Source of the DNA: Antarcticimicrobium sp.
Lineage (GTDB): Bacteria > Pseudomonadota > Alphaproteobacteria > Rhodobacterales > Rhodobacteraceae
NCBI RefSeq assembly: GCF_029212575.1
Contig: NZ_JARGPK010000055.1
Coordinates: forward strand, 147,874-211,873
Direction of reading: 5' to 3'
DNA: 64,000 bases
In this document: piece by piece, positions 9,356 through 18,425 of the stretch
How positions within the stretch are numbered: the stretch's first letter is position 1
How the letters are laid out: each line of letters opens with the position of its first letter
Program-made: the position numbers and the translations under genes
The notes under the pieces: generated by a model
Told to the model about the DNA's origin: nothing
The model's input: the letters and a program-made list of their open reading frames with translations, nothing else
Databases searched by the model: none

Positions 9356-9827
9356 TCAAAGGCTCCTTGCGGCGGCGGCCAGGGCATCGATCATCCCCTC
9401 GATCCGGTTGGCGAGGGTCCGGGCGTCGTCAGCGGTCGCCGGCCAGACGTTGAAGAGGGAAAAGAACTGAAGTCCGTCGATGGCGCACCAGATCGCCAGC
9501 GCCCCGGCCCGGTCGGCGGTCTCGGCCTCGATCCTTTGCCAGTGGGCTGAAAAGACCGTGCGCAGCCTGGCATTGGCAGAGAGGCTTTCCGCATGGGCGG
9601 CGATCAGCGCGATGCGCACGCTGTCAGGCCCCTTCAGCCGCGTCCGCAACGTCGCGCTGATGGCCCGCAGGGTCGGGTTCGCCAGATCGCGGAACCGGGC
9701 GCGAAGGTCCTCGATTTCCCGCCCGACCGTTTCGACGAACCGCTGGAGCATGCCATCCAGCAGCGCATGCTTGCTGGAAAAGTGGTAAAGAACGCCGCCC
9801 TTGCAGACCCCCGCCTCGCGCGCCTCG
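9356..9827 (-). pseudogene. TetR-family repressor remnant lacking its N-terminus
   Basis: About 157 codons of a TetR-type regulator. The end of the DNA-binding domain is recognisable (EAREAGVCKGGVLYHFSSKHALLDGML), followed by a helical ligand domain that ends AAARSL. The first ~30 residues, including helix 1 and part of helix 2, are absent: upstream the sequence is the end of the flavin reductase gene, whose stop codon sits at the joint. It was probably the local repressor of the adjacent efflux operon. No start codon or ribosome-binding site of its own is evident. Confidence 0.8.
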
Positions 9828-9828
9828 T

Positions 9829-10473
9829 TCAGGCGTCCCGGTCCAGTCCCGGCTCCGGCGGCGTATAGACCGGGCGGTCCATCTGGAACATCTCGCCGCC
9901 CGCCTTGTACCAGCCGCTGCCGTGCATCCGCGCGATCAGGTCCAGCGCCGGCGTGTCCACATGGCCGCGCCCGGCATCCAGCAGGAATCGGTCGGCAATA
10001 TGGATCGCCGCGACCCGGCCAATGGCGATCATCTGTTTCGGCCCGGTCATCACCGCCGCATGCAGCCTGCATTCGAACGACACCGGCGCCTCCGCCAACC
10101 GCGGCGGCGCGACCTTGACGCAGGGGGCCACCGCCAGCCCGGCCAGTTCGACCTCGCTGACATCGCGCGGCGCATTGATCGCGGTCACGTTCATCGCCTC
10201 GGCCATCTGCCGCGCCACGAGGTTGATCACGAATTCCCCGGTGGCGGTGATGTTCTCGGCTGTGTCCTTCAGCCCCTTGTCCGGGTCGCGCAACAGCCCC
10301 AGCGCCACAGTGGGCGGCTCATGCCCCATAACGTTGAAGAAACTGTACGGTGCTGCGTTGATCCCGCCCGTCTCCGAACGGGTGGTGACCCAGGCGATGG
10401 GCCGCGGCGTCACCGTCGCGGTCATCAGCTTATAGACGAATTGCTCGGGATGCGCGGCGCAGTCGTAGAACAT
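9829..10473 (-). CDS. Flavin reductase / flavoredoxin-like FMN-binding split-barrel protein
   Basis: 214 residues with the split-barrel flavin-binding fold: TATVTPRPIAWVTT near residue 20, the NAAPYSFFNVM segment, and FVINLV about residue 90. Such proteins bind FMN and reduce flavin or use it as a cofactor in small-molecule turnover. It is the last gene of the gentisate-type operon, ten bases after the FAH-family hydrolase, so it may support the hydroxylase step that feeds the pathway; that is inference. Its stop codon lies at the boundary of the decayed tetR/efflux locus, so its final few residues (GLDRDA) may have been altered by the deletion. Confidence 0.75.
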   Translation of the reverse strand: MFYDCAAHPEQFVYKLMTATVTPRPIAWVTTRSETGGINAAPYSFFNVMGHEPPTVALGLLRDPDKGLKDTAENITATGEFVINLVARQMAEAMNVTAINAPRDVSEVELAGLAVAPCVKVAPPRLAEAPVSFECRLHAAVMTGPKQMIAIGRVAAIHIADRFLLDAGRGHVDTPALDLIARMHGSGWYKAGGEMFQMDRPVYTPPEPGLDRDA

Positions 10474-10483
10474 CGCGCGCCGC

Positions 10484-11425
10484 TCAGCCGCGCGTGCCGC
10501 CGGTCTCCGCCGGTCCGGCGGCGACGACGGGATTGCGCAACTGGCCGATCCCCTCGACGCCCGCCTCGATGATATCCCCGGGCCAGAGCCACTCCTGCGG
10601 GTCGCGCCCGGCACCCACGCCCTCGGGCGTGCCGGTGGCGATGATGTCGCCCGGCTCCAGCGTCATTCCCTTGCTCAGGTCCGCGATCAGCGCCGGGATC
10701 TTGAAATACATGTGGCGGGTGTTCGAACGTTGCTTTTCCACCCCGTTCACGGTCAGCCACAGGTCCAGCCCGTGCGGGTCCTCCACCTCGTCCGCCGTCA
10801 CGATGCAGGGGCCGAAGGGGGCATAGCTGTCCATTCCCTTGGAATAGATCCACTGCCCGGCGCGGCGGTTGTCACGGGCCGAGATATCGATGATCACCGA
10901 GTAGCCCCAGACATGATCCATCGCCTCTGCCTCGCTCACCCTGGTCGCACGGCTGCCGAGGATCACCGCCAGTTCCACCTCCCAGTCGAGCTGCCGGGTC
11001 AGGGTGATATCATGCTGCACCGGCGCGCCGGGGCCGGTGACGGCGGTCGGCGGCTTGGAAAAGATCACCGGCTCCTTCGGCATCTCGTTGGCGGTATCCA
11101 GCGAACGGCTCGATTCCTGCACGTGCTCGGCATAGTTCAGCCCGATGCCGAAGATGTTCTTGCGCGGGCGCGGGATAGGCGCCAGCAGGGTCACATTGGC
11201 CAGCGGCCGCGCCGTGCCCATCGGCCAGAGGTTGCTCTGCTCATAAAGCACGGCCTGCAGGGCATCGAGGCCGGGCCGGCCAAGGTCGATCAGATCCAGC
11301 ATGGTGCCGGGCAGGGGCTGGCCGATCGCCGCCCCCAGCGCGGCGACATCAACCACGATGTCATCCAGAACCACACCCAGCCGGCCCGCGTCATCGGGCG
11401 CGGCGCGAAAAGTCACCAGTTTCAT
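10484..11425 (-). CDS. Fumarylacetoacetate hydrolase family protein, probable fumarylpyruvate hydrolase
   Basis: 313 residues with the full FAH-family core: GIGLNYAEHVQES, the metal-binding DWEVELAVILG, the VWGYSVIIDISARDNR segment, KGMDSYAPFGP and the C-terminal DIIATGTPEGVG. The family cleaves C-C bonds in acylpyruvates with a divalent metal. Sitting ten bases after gentisate dioxygenase, it is the expected enzyme converting fumarylpyruvate to fumarate and pyruvate. The start at MKLVTFRAAP is preferred over an upstream in-frame ATG that lies inside the preceding gene; GAGGAG precedes it. A maleylpyruvate isomerase is not visible nearby. Confidence 0.85.
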   Translation of the reverse strand: MKLVTFRAAPDDAGRLGVVLDDIVVDVAALGAAIGQPLPGTMLDLIDLGRPGLDALQAVLYEQSNLWPMGTARPLANVTLLAPIPRPRKNIFGIGLNYAEHVQESSRSLDTANEMPKEPVIFSKPPTAVTGPGAPVQHDITLTRQLDWEVELAVILGSRATRVSEAEAMDHVWGYSVIIDISARDNRRAGQWIYSKGMDSYAPFGPCIVTADEVEDPHGLDLWLTVNGVEKQRSNTRHMYFKIPALIADLSKGMTLEPGDIIATGTPEGVGAGRDPQEWLWPGDIIEAGVEGIGQLRNPVVAAGPAETGGTRG

Positions 11426-11435
11426 ATAGATCTCC

Positions 11436-12557
11436 TCAGGCGGCCACGGGCTGATGCCCGTCGTTTTCAGCCAATGCTTCTTCACGGTACAGTCCCAGCG
11501 CCCGCATCACCGGCAGGTCGTTCAGGCAGAACAGGCAGGCCTCTTCGCTGCTAGAATCGTTGGCATGTTCATGCCAGGCCCAGCTCGGCACGCAGAAGAT
11601 GTCGCGCTCGGACCAGTCGAACCTCTGCCCGTTGATCACCGAATGCCCGGACCCCTTGCAGACCTGGTACAGGTAGCTGCCGGTATGGCGGTGGGCCCTG
11701 GTCCTCTCTCCGGGGCGCAGCATCTGCATGCTGGCGCCCAGCGTCTGCATCACCGGCCCGTTGGTCACCGGGTTCACGTATTCCATCAGGATGCCGTCAT
11801 GGGGCGAGCCGTCGCTCACCCCGGCGAGGTTGAACAGCGCCTCATGCGTGCGCTCCCATTCGTACTTGAACAGCGGGCTGTAGCCCTTTTCCCATTTGCC
11901 GCCACCCGGCGTCAGGCCAGGGTTGCCCCAGGTGCGCGTCATGTCGTTCACCGGGTAGGTGACGGCCTGTTGCAGGTCCGGGTGCACCTCGTAGAAATTG
12001 GCCTCCATCGCGTTGACAAAGGGAATGTCGAGCCCGTCCTGCCAGATGCATTCGCTGCCCTCCTCGGCGACCGCGTGCTCGTGCCAGGTGCCGTTCGGGG
12101 TCAGCACGAAATCATTGGCGCCCAGCGTCATCTTGTGCCCGTCCACCACCGTATAGGCGCCGGTGCCCTCCATGATGAAGCGGATCGCGCTGGCCGAATG
12201 GCGATGCGCCGAGGCCCGCTCGCCCGGGCGCATCACCTGCAATCCGGCATAGATCCAGCCGACGGCGGCGGCCACGTCCGAGCGCCCCGGGTTGTCGAGA
12301 TAGATCACCCGCCGGCCCGCCTTTTCCGGCGTCACCAGGTCGAGCGAGCGCAGGACATCCGCCCGCAGGTCGGCATAGCGCCACAGCATCGGCACCGAGG
12401 CCGAGACCGGCTCCCACGGTTCGATCTTGTTCGCCACGGTCCAGAGCGCGCCGGCGCCCTTCTTTTTAAGGTCGCCGTAATAGGCAACCAGTTCGGGCGT
12501 GTCCTCGACATTGGCCCGGCCGGCCACCTCCTCGCGGTACTGGTCATGTCTCGACAT
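11436..12557 (-). CDS. gtdA: Gentisate 1,2-dioxygenase (bicupin)
   Basis: 373 residues with two cupin domains (about 95-175 and 265-350). The first carries GERASAHRHSASAIRF, whose HRH supplies the iron ligands typical of gentisate and related ring-cleaving dioxygenases; the second carries GERTRAHRHTGSYLY. The enzyme opens gentisate (2,5-dihydroxybenzoate) to maleylpyruvate. The start MSRHDQYREE, with GGGGGA-like purines upstream, is preferred over a 27-residue extension into the promoter. It leads the operon with the FAH hydrolase and flavin reductase and is divergent from a GntR regulator. Confidence 0.88.
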   Translation of the reverse strand: MSRHDQYREEVAGRANVEDTPELVAYYGDLKKKGAGALWTVANKIEPWEPVSASVPMLWRYADLRADVLRSLDLVTPEKAGRRVIYLDNPGRSDVAAAVGWIYAGLQVMRPGERASAHRHSASAIRFIMEGTGAYTVVDGHKMTLGANDFVLTPNGTWHEHAVAEEGSECIWQDGLDIPFVNAMEANFYEVHPDLQQAVTYPVNDMTRTWGNPGLTPGGGKWEKGYSPLFKYEWERTHEALFNLAGVSDGSPHDGILMEYVNPVTNGPVMQTLGASMQMLRPGERTRAHRHTGSYLYQVCKGSGHSVINGQRFDWSERDIFCVPSWAWHEHANDSSSEEACLFCLNDLPVMRALGLYREEALAENDGHQPVAA

Positions 12558-12700
12558 GGGGGACTCCCTCGTGTGGTCGCGGGAAGCCTGAGGGAGCCTA
12601 GTTTCGATGTAAAGCCATATTTTCGAAATTCTGGACAAATGAGGATTTCGCCGCCAAACATGGTGTATCCGGGATCGCCCGGACCCCTGCCGGAGGCGCC

Positions 12701-13381
12701 ATGACCCTGTCCGATACCGTTTACGAAAGGCTGCGCGCCGACATTGTGCAGGGCCGGTTCCCGCCGTTGCAGCCGTTGCGATTGGAGCAATTGAAACAGC
12801 AATACGGGGTGGGGTTCTCGCCCCTGCGCGAGGCGCTGAACAGGTTGCAGGGCGAACGGCTGGTGGTTTCCGCCGCGCAGCGCGGGTTCCGCGTTCGCGC
12901 GCTCTCGGTCACCGAGATGTGGGACGCGGTGGAAAGCCGCATCCTGGTCGAGGGCGAGGCGCTGCGGCGCTCCGTCGAACAGGGCGGCGACGATTGGGAG
13001 GCCGGGCTGGTCGCCGGTTTCCACGCGCTGTCTCTGGTCGTGAAGCGCCTGGGCGCGGGGGCCGACGCACCCGCGCTGGAGGAACTGGAGCGGCGCCACC
13101 GGGAGTTTCACGCGGCGCTGATCTCTGCCTGCGGCTCTGCCTGGCTGCTGGATTTTGCCGGCACGCTGGGCACCGAGACCGAGCGCTACCGCACACTTGC
13201 GTTGCGGTCCGCCACCCTGCGGCGCGACCGCGACCTGGAGGCCGAGCACAAGGCGCTGCTCGACGCCGCGCTGGAGCGCGACGCCGACCGGGCCGCCGAT
13301 CTGCTGGAGGAACATTACCGCGAAACCGGACAGTTTCTGGAGCAGGTGCTCGGGCAGGGCGAGGCCGCAGCGCTTCGATAA
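12701..13381 (+). CDS. GntR-family transcriptional regulator (FadR/FCD subfamily)
   Basis: 226 residues: an N-terminal winged helix (about 5-70, VYERLRADIVQGRFPP ... SPLREALNRLQGERLV) and a C-terminal all-helical FCD ligand domain (about 85-215) with the usual RILVEGEALR, HREFHAAL and H-containing EEHY segments that place acidic and histidine metal ligands. The start has CGGAGG upstream. It is divergent from the gentisate operon with a 143-base gap, so it probably regulates that operon. The gap holds an 8-base palindrome TTTCGAAA at 12621-12628, too short to call an operator with confidence. Confidence 0.85.
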   Translation: MTLSDTVYERLRADIVQGRFPPLQPLRLEQLKQQYGVGFSPLREALNRLQGERLVVSAAQRGFRVRALSVTEMWDAVESRILVEGEALRRSVEQGGDDWEAGLVAGFHALSLVVKRLGAGADAPALEELERRHREFHAALISACGSAWLLDFAGTLGTETERYRTLALRSATLRRDRDLEAEHKALLDAALERDADRAADLLEEHYRETGQFLEQVLGQGEAAALR

Positions 13382-13385
13382 CGAA

Positions 13386-13410
13386 CCCGCGGCCCGATCG
13401 GGGCCGCGGG
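13386..13410 (+). terminator. GC-rich hairpin after the gntR gene
   Basis: A perfect 10-base stem, CCCGCGGCCC against GGGCCGCGGG, with a five-base loop, starts four bases after the gntR stop. A second small hairpin (CGACG-GTAA-CGTCG at 13422-13435) is followed by CCCC and six T. Together they probably end gntR transcription; the T-run does not directly follow the main stem. Confidence 0.5.
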
Positions 13411-13446
13411 TGCTGTCAAAGCGACGGTAACGTCGGCGCCCCTTTT

Positions 13447-15324
13447 TTAGAGAAAGTCATCGACGATGATGTCGATGCTTACCCGGTTGATCAGGTCGCC
13501 GCCGTCGTAAGCCGACAATCGAATCGTGTATTCGCCCTTCTCGGTCGGATCGAATGTCGACAGTTGATCAAGGTAGACCCCGTCCGTTGGCTCGTTGAAG
13601 AACTCGTAGCTCCAGGAGTTTTGTGCGACGTTGTTGCCATCGATCAGCGCCGCGTATTCCGCCGGAGTGCTGGCTGAGGTGCCGCTACCGTTCGGCGTCC
13701 CGTTCCCGCCGATGGAATGATCCGCGTAAGGTACGTTGACCGGATCGAAGACGAAACCGTCGAAATCCGTGGCATCGGTCGGGTCGCCATCAAGCTCCAA
13801 GACATAGATGAAGTCATTCAGCTTGTTGCCCGTTGTGCCCGACGCATCGGTGTTGATGGACCACTCGAAATTCCAGATCGGAGTGGTCGGAGATCCCGAA
13901 TCGAAGCCGAACCCGGTGGGCGGTAGATCGTTCTCGAAGCTGTAGGTTCCATCGCCGTTCGAATTGAAGGTGTTTTCAGGGTTGTTTGACGCATTGAAAC
14001 GCAGCTTGCCGCGCAATCCCAATTCGACGCTGAGATCCTCGGTTTCGACAACGGAAACGGTATAGGACCCGTTCGTGTTGCCGCTGCCGAAGATCGCGTC
14101 CGGGGTGACATCTCGATCGAACGAGGTCAGAGTTCCGAGGGCAACCTCGTAGATCTGGTCGTCGCTGGAGTCGGGGGTGCCGTTGGTAAAGATCAACTGT
14201 TCGACATCTTTCAACTTGTCGGTGCCCTCCGGGCTGCCGCCACGCAGGTCGGTGATCGTGATCTTGTCGTGACCCTTGATCGTGAAGTCGAAGTCGTCAA
14301 TTGCACCGTCATAGGTGGCGACGTCGAATCCCTTGCCGCCGTCGATCTTGTCGTCACCGGCCCCACCGAGGAAGGCGTCGTCGCCCTTCTTGCCATCGGC
14401 CTTGTCATCGCCGTCGCCCCCCAGAAGAAGATCGTCACCGTCGCCGCCTTTCAGCTTGTCGTCACCCCCCTTGCCGTTGAGGATCGCGGCGCCGTCACCG
14501 GCCTTGATATCGTTTTTCCCGTCATTGCCCGACAATTCGGCCCAGCCCCAGGTGTCGCTGGTGTCGAGTCCGTTCGCGTCGATCTTTCCACCGACATCGT
14601 CGATGACGACCTGCTTGTCCCAGCCGCTGGCCGCCGTGACATTGGTGTCCTTGAATTTCAATCCCTTTCCATCACTGTAATTGTATACCGCGATCCCGGT
14701 CTTGGCGTAGCTGCCGTCGATATCGACATCTTTCAGCTGCACCTTGCCGATCGGGCCGTCGTCGCCACGGAACTGGATGCCGTTGTCGCCGGTGCCGCCG
14801 CCGGTGATCGAGACATCCTCGATCTTGGCGTCTCCGTAGTACTGGAAGAAAAGAATATCGCCGTCACCGTTGTTGGAGCCGTCTCCATTGTTGACGAAAC
14901 TGGAGTCCTTGATCTCGGCCTTCTCCAGCGCCACCGGGTCGTAGTCGCCGCCGACACGCAGGCCGTTCAATGCGTTGTCCTCGAAGTGGCTGTCGGTGAT
15001 CTTGAGCTTTTTCAGCGTCGCGTCATCGTCGAAATCGATCCCCGCGACCGAGTAATTCTGGAACGTGATGCCGCTGATCTCGACCTTTTCCTTGTCACCG
15101 AGATCCCCGACCAGGTGAAGGCCCGATCCTCCCAGGCCGGACCCGTCCATGATGGTCGACCCCGCACCCGCGCCCTCGAAGCTCAGCGCTTTGTCCACGG
15201 TCACCGTCTCATTGAACGTGCCGGCTGGCAGCTTGATGGTATCGCCTTCGGAGGCCGCGTCGACCGCATCCTGGATGGTGGCGTAGCTGCCGGTCAGCTT
15301 CTTGCCGTCATAAACTTCAATCAT
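13447..15324 (-). CDS. Putative secreted beta-helix protein with RTX calcium-binding repeats
   Basis: 625 residues, no classical signal peptide. Residues about 10-260 look like a right-handed parallel beta helix (YATIQDAVDAASEGDTI, then repeated I-x-D-x-x-F and N-G rungs as in pectate-lyase folds). Residues about 280-332 carry four to five nonapeptide calcium-binding repeats of the GGDGDD type (GGDDKLKGGDGDD, LGGDGDDK, GGAGDDKIDGG). The C-terminal ~230 residues resemble an extracellular beta-sandwich module, with VAQNSWSYEFF and a final DIIVDDFL. RTX proteins without signal peptides usually leave by type I secretion; no transporter is in the window. It is clearly richer in A/T and in acidic and lysine codons than its neighbours. 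Function unknown; polysaccharide binding or cleavage is possible. Confidence 0.8.
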   Translation of the reverse strand: MIEVYDGKKLTGSYATIQDAVDAASEGDTIKLPAGTFNETVTVDKALSFEGAGAGSTIMDGSGLGGSGLHLVGDLGDKEKVEISGITFQNYSVAGIDFDDDATLKKLKITDSHFEDNALNGLRVGGDYDPVALEKAEIKDSSFVNNGDGSNNGDGDILFFQYYGDAKIEDVSITGGGTGDNGIQFRGDDGPIGKVQLKDVDIDGSYAKTGIAVYNYSDGKGLKFKDTNVTAASGWDKQVVIDDVGGKIDANGLDTSDTWGWAELSGNDGKNDIKAGDGAAILNGKGGDDKLKGGDGDDLLLGGDGDDKADGKKGDDAFLGGAGDDKIDGGKGFDVATYDGAIDDFDFTIKGHDKITITDLRGGSPEGTDKLKDVEQLIFTNGTPDSSDDQIYEVALGTLTSFDRDVTPDAIFGSGNTNGSYTVSVVETEDLSVELGLRGKLRFNASNNPENTFNSNGDGTYSFENDLPPTGFGFDSGSPTTPIWNFEWSINTDASGTTGNKLNDFIYVLELDGDPTDATDFDGFVFDPVNVPYADHSIGGNGTPNGSGTSASTPAEYAALIDGNNVAQNSWSYEFFNEPTDGVYLDQLSTFDPTEKGEYTIRLSAYDGGDLINRVSIDIIVDDFL

Positions 15325-15397
15325 GGTGTCCCCCCAGTTTTACGAATGAAACCAGGTATTGGGTCGGCTCATTCGCCAAAACGAAACTAAATAAAGA

Positions 15398-15422
15398 CTG
15401 CGCCGCAAAATATTCGGCGCAG
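15398..15422. repeat. Inverted repeat upstream of the RTX gene
   Basis: CTGCGCCG and CGGCGCAG, a perfect 8-base inverted repeat separated by nine A/T-rich bases, lies 74 bases upstream of the RTX gene start and in an AT-rich stretch likely to be its promoter region. It could be an operator or a terminator of upstream transcription; no T-run follows. Confidence 0.4.
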
Positions 15423-15502
15423 ACTGATTCGTGGTTAACACTGTAACACCACTTCGCTCTTCAGTTGTTTCCTCCATGGAAACACTCGGAGCTTTGGGTT
15501 TC

Positions 15503-15533
15503 CCGGGCCGCGAGGCCACGCAATACGGCCCGG
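15503..15533 (-). terminator. Possible copZ terminator hairpin
   Basis: CCGGGCCG pairs with CGGCCCGG across a 15-base loop, ten bases beyond the copZ stop on its strand. The stem is perfect but there is no U-run, so termination is only a suggestion. Confidence 0.35.
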
Positions 15534-15542
15534 TGTTGTCGG

Positions 15543-15737
15543 CTAAGACGCCTTTGCGGCATACCCGGCCGCCGCGAGCGCGGCGGTGATTGCGTCCACT
15601 GAAAGGCCGCTTTGTACTGCGACTTTCCGCCCTTCCAGGTCGCAAGAAACGCGCGCCGTCGGATCTTCGGCCTTGATCGCCGCCTCGATGGCCGCCGTGC
15701 AATGGCCGCAGCTCATGTCCGGAACGTTGAATTTCAT
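15543..15737 (-). CDS. copZ: Copper chaperone CopZ (heavy-metal-associated domain)
   Basis: 64 residues forming one ferredoxin-like heavy-metal-associated domain. The metal motif is MSCGHC at residues 8-13, which binds Cu(I) through two cysteines; the helix-strand pattern ends GYAAKAS. CopZ proteins collect cytoplasmic Cu(I) and hand it to CopA or to the CueR sensor. It is divergent from copA across a 163-base promoter region. On its own strand a TTGACC -35 sequence sits at 15796-15801 followed by CTTCCCACGCTGGAG, which resembles a CueR site only loosely. Confidence 0.92.
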   Translation of the reverse strand: MKFNVPDMSCGHCTAAIEAAIKAEDPTARVSCDLEGRKVAVQSGLSVDAITAALAAAGYAAKAS

Positions 15738-15839
15738 GCTCTCATTCCTTTCTCGATTCGACGTTCTCGCAGCTTTCCGCGCTCCAGCGTGGGAAGGTCA
15801 AGCGCACCGGACACGTCAAAGAAAATTGCTTCCGACCCC

Positions 15840-15870
15840 TTGACCCTCCAGTGACTGGAGGCCCTATCTC
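15840..15870 (+). promoter_or_regulatory. CueR-controlled promoter of copA
   Basis: A -35 TTGACC (15840-15845) and a -10 TATCTC (15865-15870) are separated by 19 bases, the over-long spacer typical of MerR-family promoters. Between them lies CCTCCAGTGACTGGAGG (15845-15861), a perfect 8-1-8 palindrome of the CueR type. The regulator is encoded 2.5 kb downstream in the same operon, giving copper-induced feedback control. Confidence 0.88.
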
Positions 15871-15900
15871 CGGGGCAAGACAGCAAATACGGAGGTCGAA

Positions 15901-18411
15901 ATGACCGCGAATCGTCCTATCACGCTTTCCATCGAGGGCATGTCCTGCGCCTCTTGCGTCGGCCGTGTCGACCGGGCGCTGGCCGCACTGGACGGGGTGT
16001 CGGAGGTTGGCGTGAACCTCGCGTCGGAAACCGCGCAGATGGACATCGATGCGCCCGAGCGCCTGGGCGAGGTGACCGCCACGCTCGACAGGCTGGGCTA
16101 TCCCGCCCGCCGCGCCAGTGTCACGCTGAACGTCGCCTCGATGTCCTGCGCCTCCTGCGTCGGGCGGGTCGACAAGGCGCTCGCGGCGCTGCCCGGCGTG
16201 CTGGAGGTCAACGTCAACCTCGCCGCCGAGACCGCGACCGCGACCTATCTTGAGGGCGCGGTTACACCCGACGCGTTGATCGCGGCGGCGACCGGGGCCG
16301 GCTACCCGGCGACGCTGGCGGGCGAAACGGGTACCGAAGACCGTGCCACCCGCAAGCAGGGCGAGGCCCGCGACACCGCGCGCAAGGCGGTGCTTGCCGC
16401 CGCGTTGGCACTGCCGGTCTTCGTGATGGAGATGGGCGGCCACATGGTGCCGGCGTTCCATCACCTGATCGTCGGCACGATCGGGCAAAACACCAGCTGG
16501 ATCGTACAATTCGTCCTGACCACTCTCGTGCTGGCCGGGCCGGGGCGCGGGTTCTACGCCAAGGGGATCCCGGCGCTGCTGCGCGGTGCACCCGACATGA
16601 ACAGCCTTGTCGCGGTCGGCACCGCGGCGGCCTATCTCTATTCCGTGGTCGCCACCTTCCTGCCCGGCGTTCTGCCCGAGGCGGTGCGCGCCGTGTATTT
16701 CGAGGCGGCGGCGGTGATCGTGGTGCTGATCCTGCTGGGCCGTTTCCTCGAGGCGCGGGCCAAGGGCCGCACCGGCGCGGCGATCCAGAAACTGCTGGGG
16801 CTCCAGGCCCGCACCGCGCGACTGATCCGGGACGGCGAGGCGGTCGAGGTCGAGATTGCGTCGATCCGCCCCGGCGACATCCTGCTGGTGCGCCCCGGCG
16901 AGCGAATCGCGACCGATGGCGAGGTGACCGAGGGCGGCGCCCATGTGGACGAAAGCATGATCACCGGCGAACCGCTGCCGGTCGCGAAGCATCCCGGCGA
17001 CCCGGTCACCGGAGGCACGGTGAACGGCACCGGCAGCTTCCGGTTCCGCGCCACCCGGGTCGGCGCCGATACCACGCTGGCCCAGATCATCCGCATGGTC
17101 GAACAGGCCCAGGGCGCCAAGCTGCCGATCCAGGGGCTGGTCGACAAGATCACCCTGTGGTTCGTGCCTGCCGTCATGTCGGCGGCGCTGCTGACGGTGC
17201 TGGTCTGGCTGATCTTCGGTCCCGATCCGGCGCTGACGCTGGCGCTGGTGGCCGGGGTCTCGGTGCTGATCATCGCCTGCCCCTGCGCCATGGGGCTGGC
17301 AACGCCGACCTCGATCATGGTGGGCACCGGGCGGGCGGCCGAGATGGGCGTGCTGTTCCGCAAGGGCGATGCGCTGCAACAGCTCTCCTCGGTCGGGGTG
17401 GTGGCGCTGGACAAGACCGGCACCGTGACCGAGGGGCGGCCGGAGTTGACCGACCTGGTATTGGCCGAGGGGTTTGATCGCGCCGAGGTGCTGGCCTTGG
17501 TCGCGGCGGTCGAGGCGCGGTCGGAACATCCGATCGCCGAGGCGATCCTGCGCGCCGCCCGCGCCGAGGGGGCGGAGACGCCGGGTGCCGAGGACTTCAC
17601 CTCGATCACCGGCTACGGCGTGCGCGCCACCGTGGCCGGGCGCCAGGTTCTGGTCGGCGCCGACCGGCTGATGGTGCGCGAGGGGATCGAGACCGGGCCG
17701 CTGGCAGAGGTCGAGGCCGGGCTGGCCGCGCGCGGCAAAAGCGCGCTGTTCGCCGCCGTCGATGGGCGGGTCGCGGGGGTGATCGCGGTGTCCGACCCGG
17801 TGAAACCGAGTAGCGCCGCCGCCATCGCCGCCCTGCACGGGATGGGGCTCAAGGTGGCGATGATCACCGGCGACAAACGCGAGACCGCGGAGGCCATCGC
17901 GCGCGAGACAGGTATCGACACGGTGATCGCAGGCGTACTGCCCGAGGGCAAGGTCGCCGCGCTGGACCGGCTGCGGGGCGAGGGCGGCAAGCTGGCCTTT
18001 GTCGGCGACGGCATCAATGATGCCCCGGCGCTGGCCCATGCCGATGTCGGCATCGCCATCGGCACCGGAACCGACGTCGCCATCGAATCCGCCGACGTGG
18101 TGCTGATGTCGGGCGATCTGCGCGGCGTGGTCAACGCGGTCGAGATCTCGCGCGCGACCCTGCGCAACATCCGGCAGAACCTGTTCTGGGCCTTCGGTTA
18201 CAACACCGCGCTGATCCCGGTGGCGGCCGGCATCCTGTACCCGGCCTTCGGCGTCCTGCTGTCGCCGGTGCTGGCGGCGGGGGCGATGGCGCTGTCCTCG
18301 GTCTTCGTTCTGAGCAATGCGCTGCGGTTGCGCCGGGTGCGCCCGACAATGGACGAGGCGCCGACAGGCGCCGGGACCGCGCCCGCGCCGCGTACGGTAC
18401 CGGCGGAATAG
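15901..18411 (+). CDS. copA: Copper-exporting P1B-type ATPase CopA
   Basis: 836 residues. Two N-terminal metal-binding domains have MSCASC at residues 15-20 and 81-86. The membrane part contains the CPC ion-path motif near residue 460, the phosphorylation motif DKTGT near 504, the TGD-containing [12 protein letters not shown], and the hinge GDGINDAP near 702. This is the P1B-1 set (CPC plus the C-terminal N-Y/MSS features), so the ion is Cu(I), possibly Ag(I). It pumps Cu(I) from cytoplasm to periplasm. GGAGG lies five bases before the start. It heads the copA-cueR-methyltransferase operon and is divergent from copZ. Confidence 0.96.
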   Translation: MTANRPITLSIEGMSCASCVGRVDRALAALDGVSEVGVNLASETAQMDIDAPERLGEVTATLDRLGYPARRASVTLNVASMSCASCVGRVDKALAALPGVLEVNVNLAAETATATYLEGAVTPDALIAAATGAGYPATLAGETGTEDRATRKQGEARDTARKAVLAAALALPVFVMEMGGHMVPAFHHLIVGTIGQNTSWIVQFVLTTLVLAGPGRGFYAKGIPALLRGAPDMNSLVAVGTAAAYLYSVVATFLPGVLPEAVRAVYFEAAAVIVVLILLGRFLEARAKGRTGAAIQKLLGLQARTARLIRDGEAVEVEIASIRPGDILLVRPGERIATDGEVTEGGAHVDESMITGEPLPVAKHPGDPVTGGTVNGTGSFRFRATRVGADTTLAQIIRMVEQAQGAKLPIQGLVDKITLWFVPAVMSAALLTVLVWLIFGPDPALTLALVAGVSVLIIACPCAMGLATPTSIMVGTGRAAEMGVLFRKGDALQQLSSVGVVALDKTGTVTEGRPELTDLVLAEGFDRAEVLALVAAVEARSEHPIAEAILRAARAEGAETPGAEDFTSITGYGVRATVAGRQVLVGADRLMVREGIETGPLAEVEAGLAARGKSALFAAVDGRVAGVIAVSDPVKPSSAAAIAALHGMGLKVAMITGDKRETAEAIARETGIDTVIAGVLPEGKVAALDRLRGEGGKLAFVGDGINDAPALAHADVGIAIGTGTDVAIESADVVLMSGDLRGVVNAVEISRATLRNIRQNLFWAFGYNTALIPVAAGILYPAFGVLLSPVLAAGAMALSSVFVLSNALRLRRVRPTMDEAPTGAGTAPAPRTVPAE

Positions 18412-18425
18412 GAAAGGGGATGACC

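Noticed and set aside
15771..15801. Second CueR promoter for copZ on the minus strand
   Set aside because: TTGACC is present, but the dyad is poor and no acceptable -10 lies 19-20 bases away; kept only as a remark in the copZ entry.
15742..18039. 765-codon open frame opposite copA
   Set aside because: Antisense shadow; copA has complete P-type ATPase motifs and the CueR promoter drives the plus strand.
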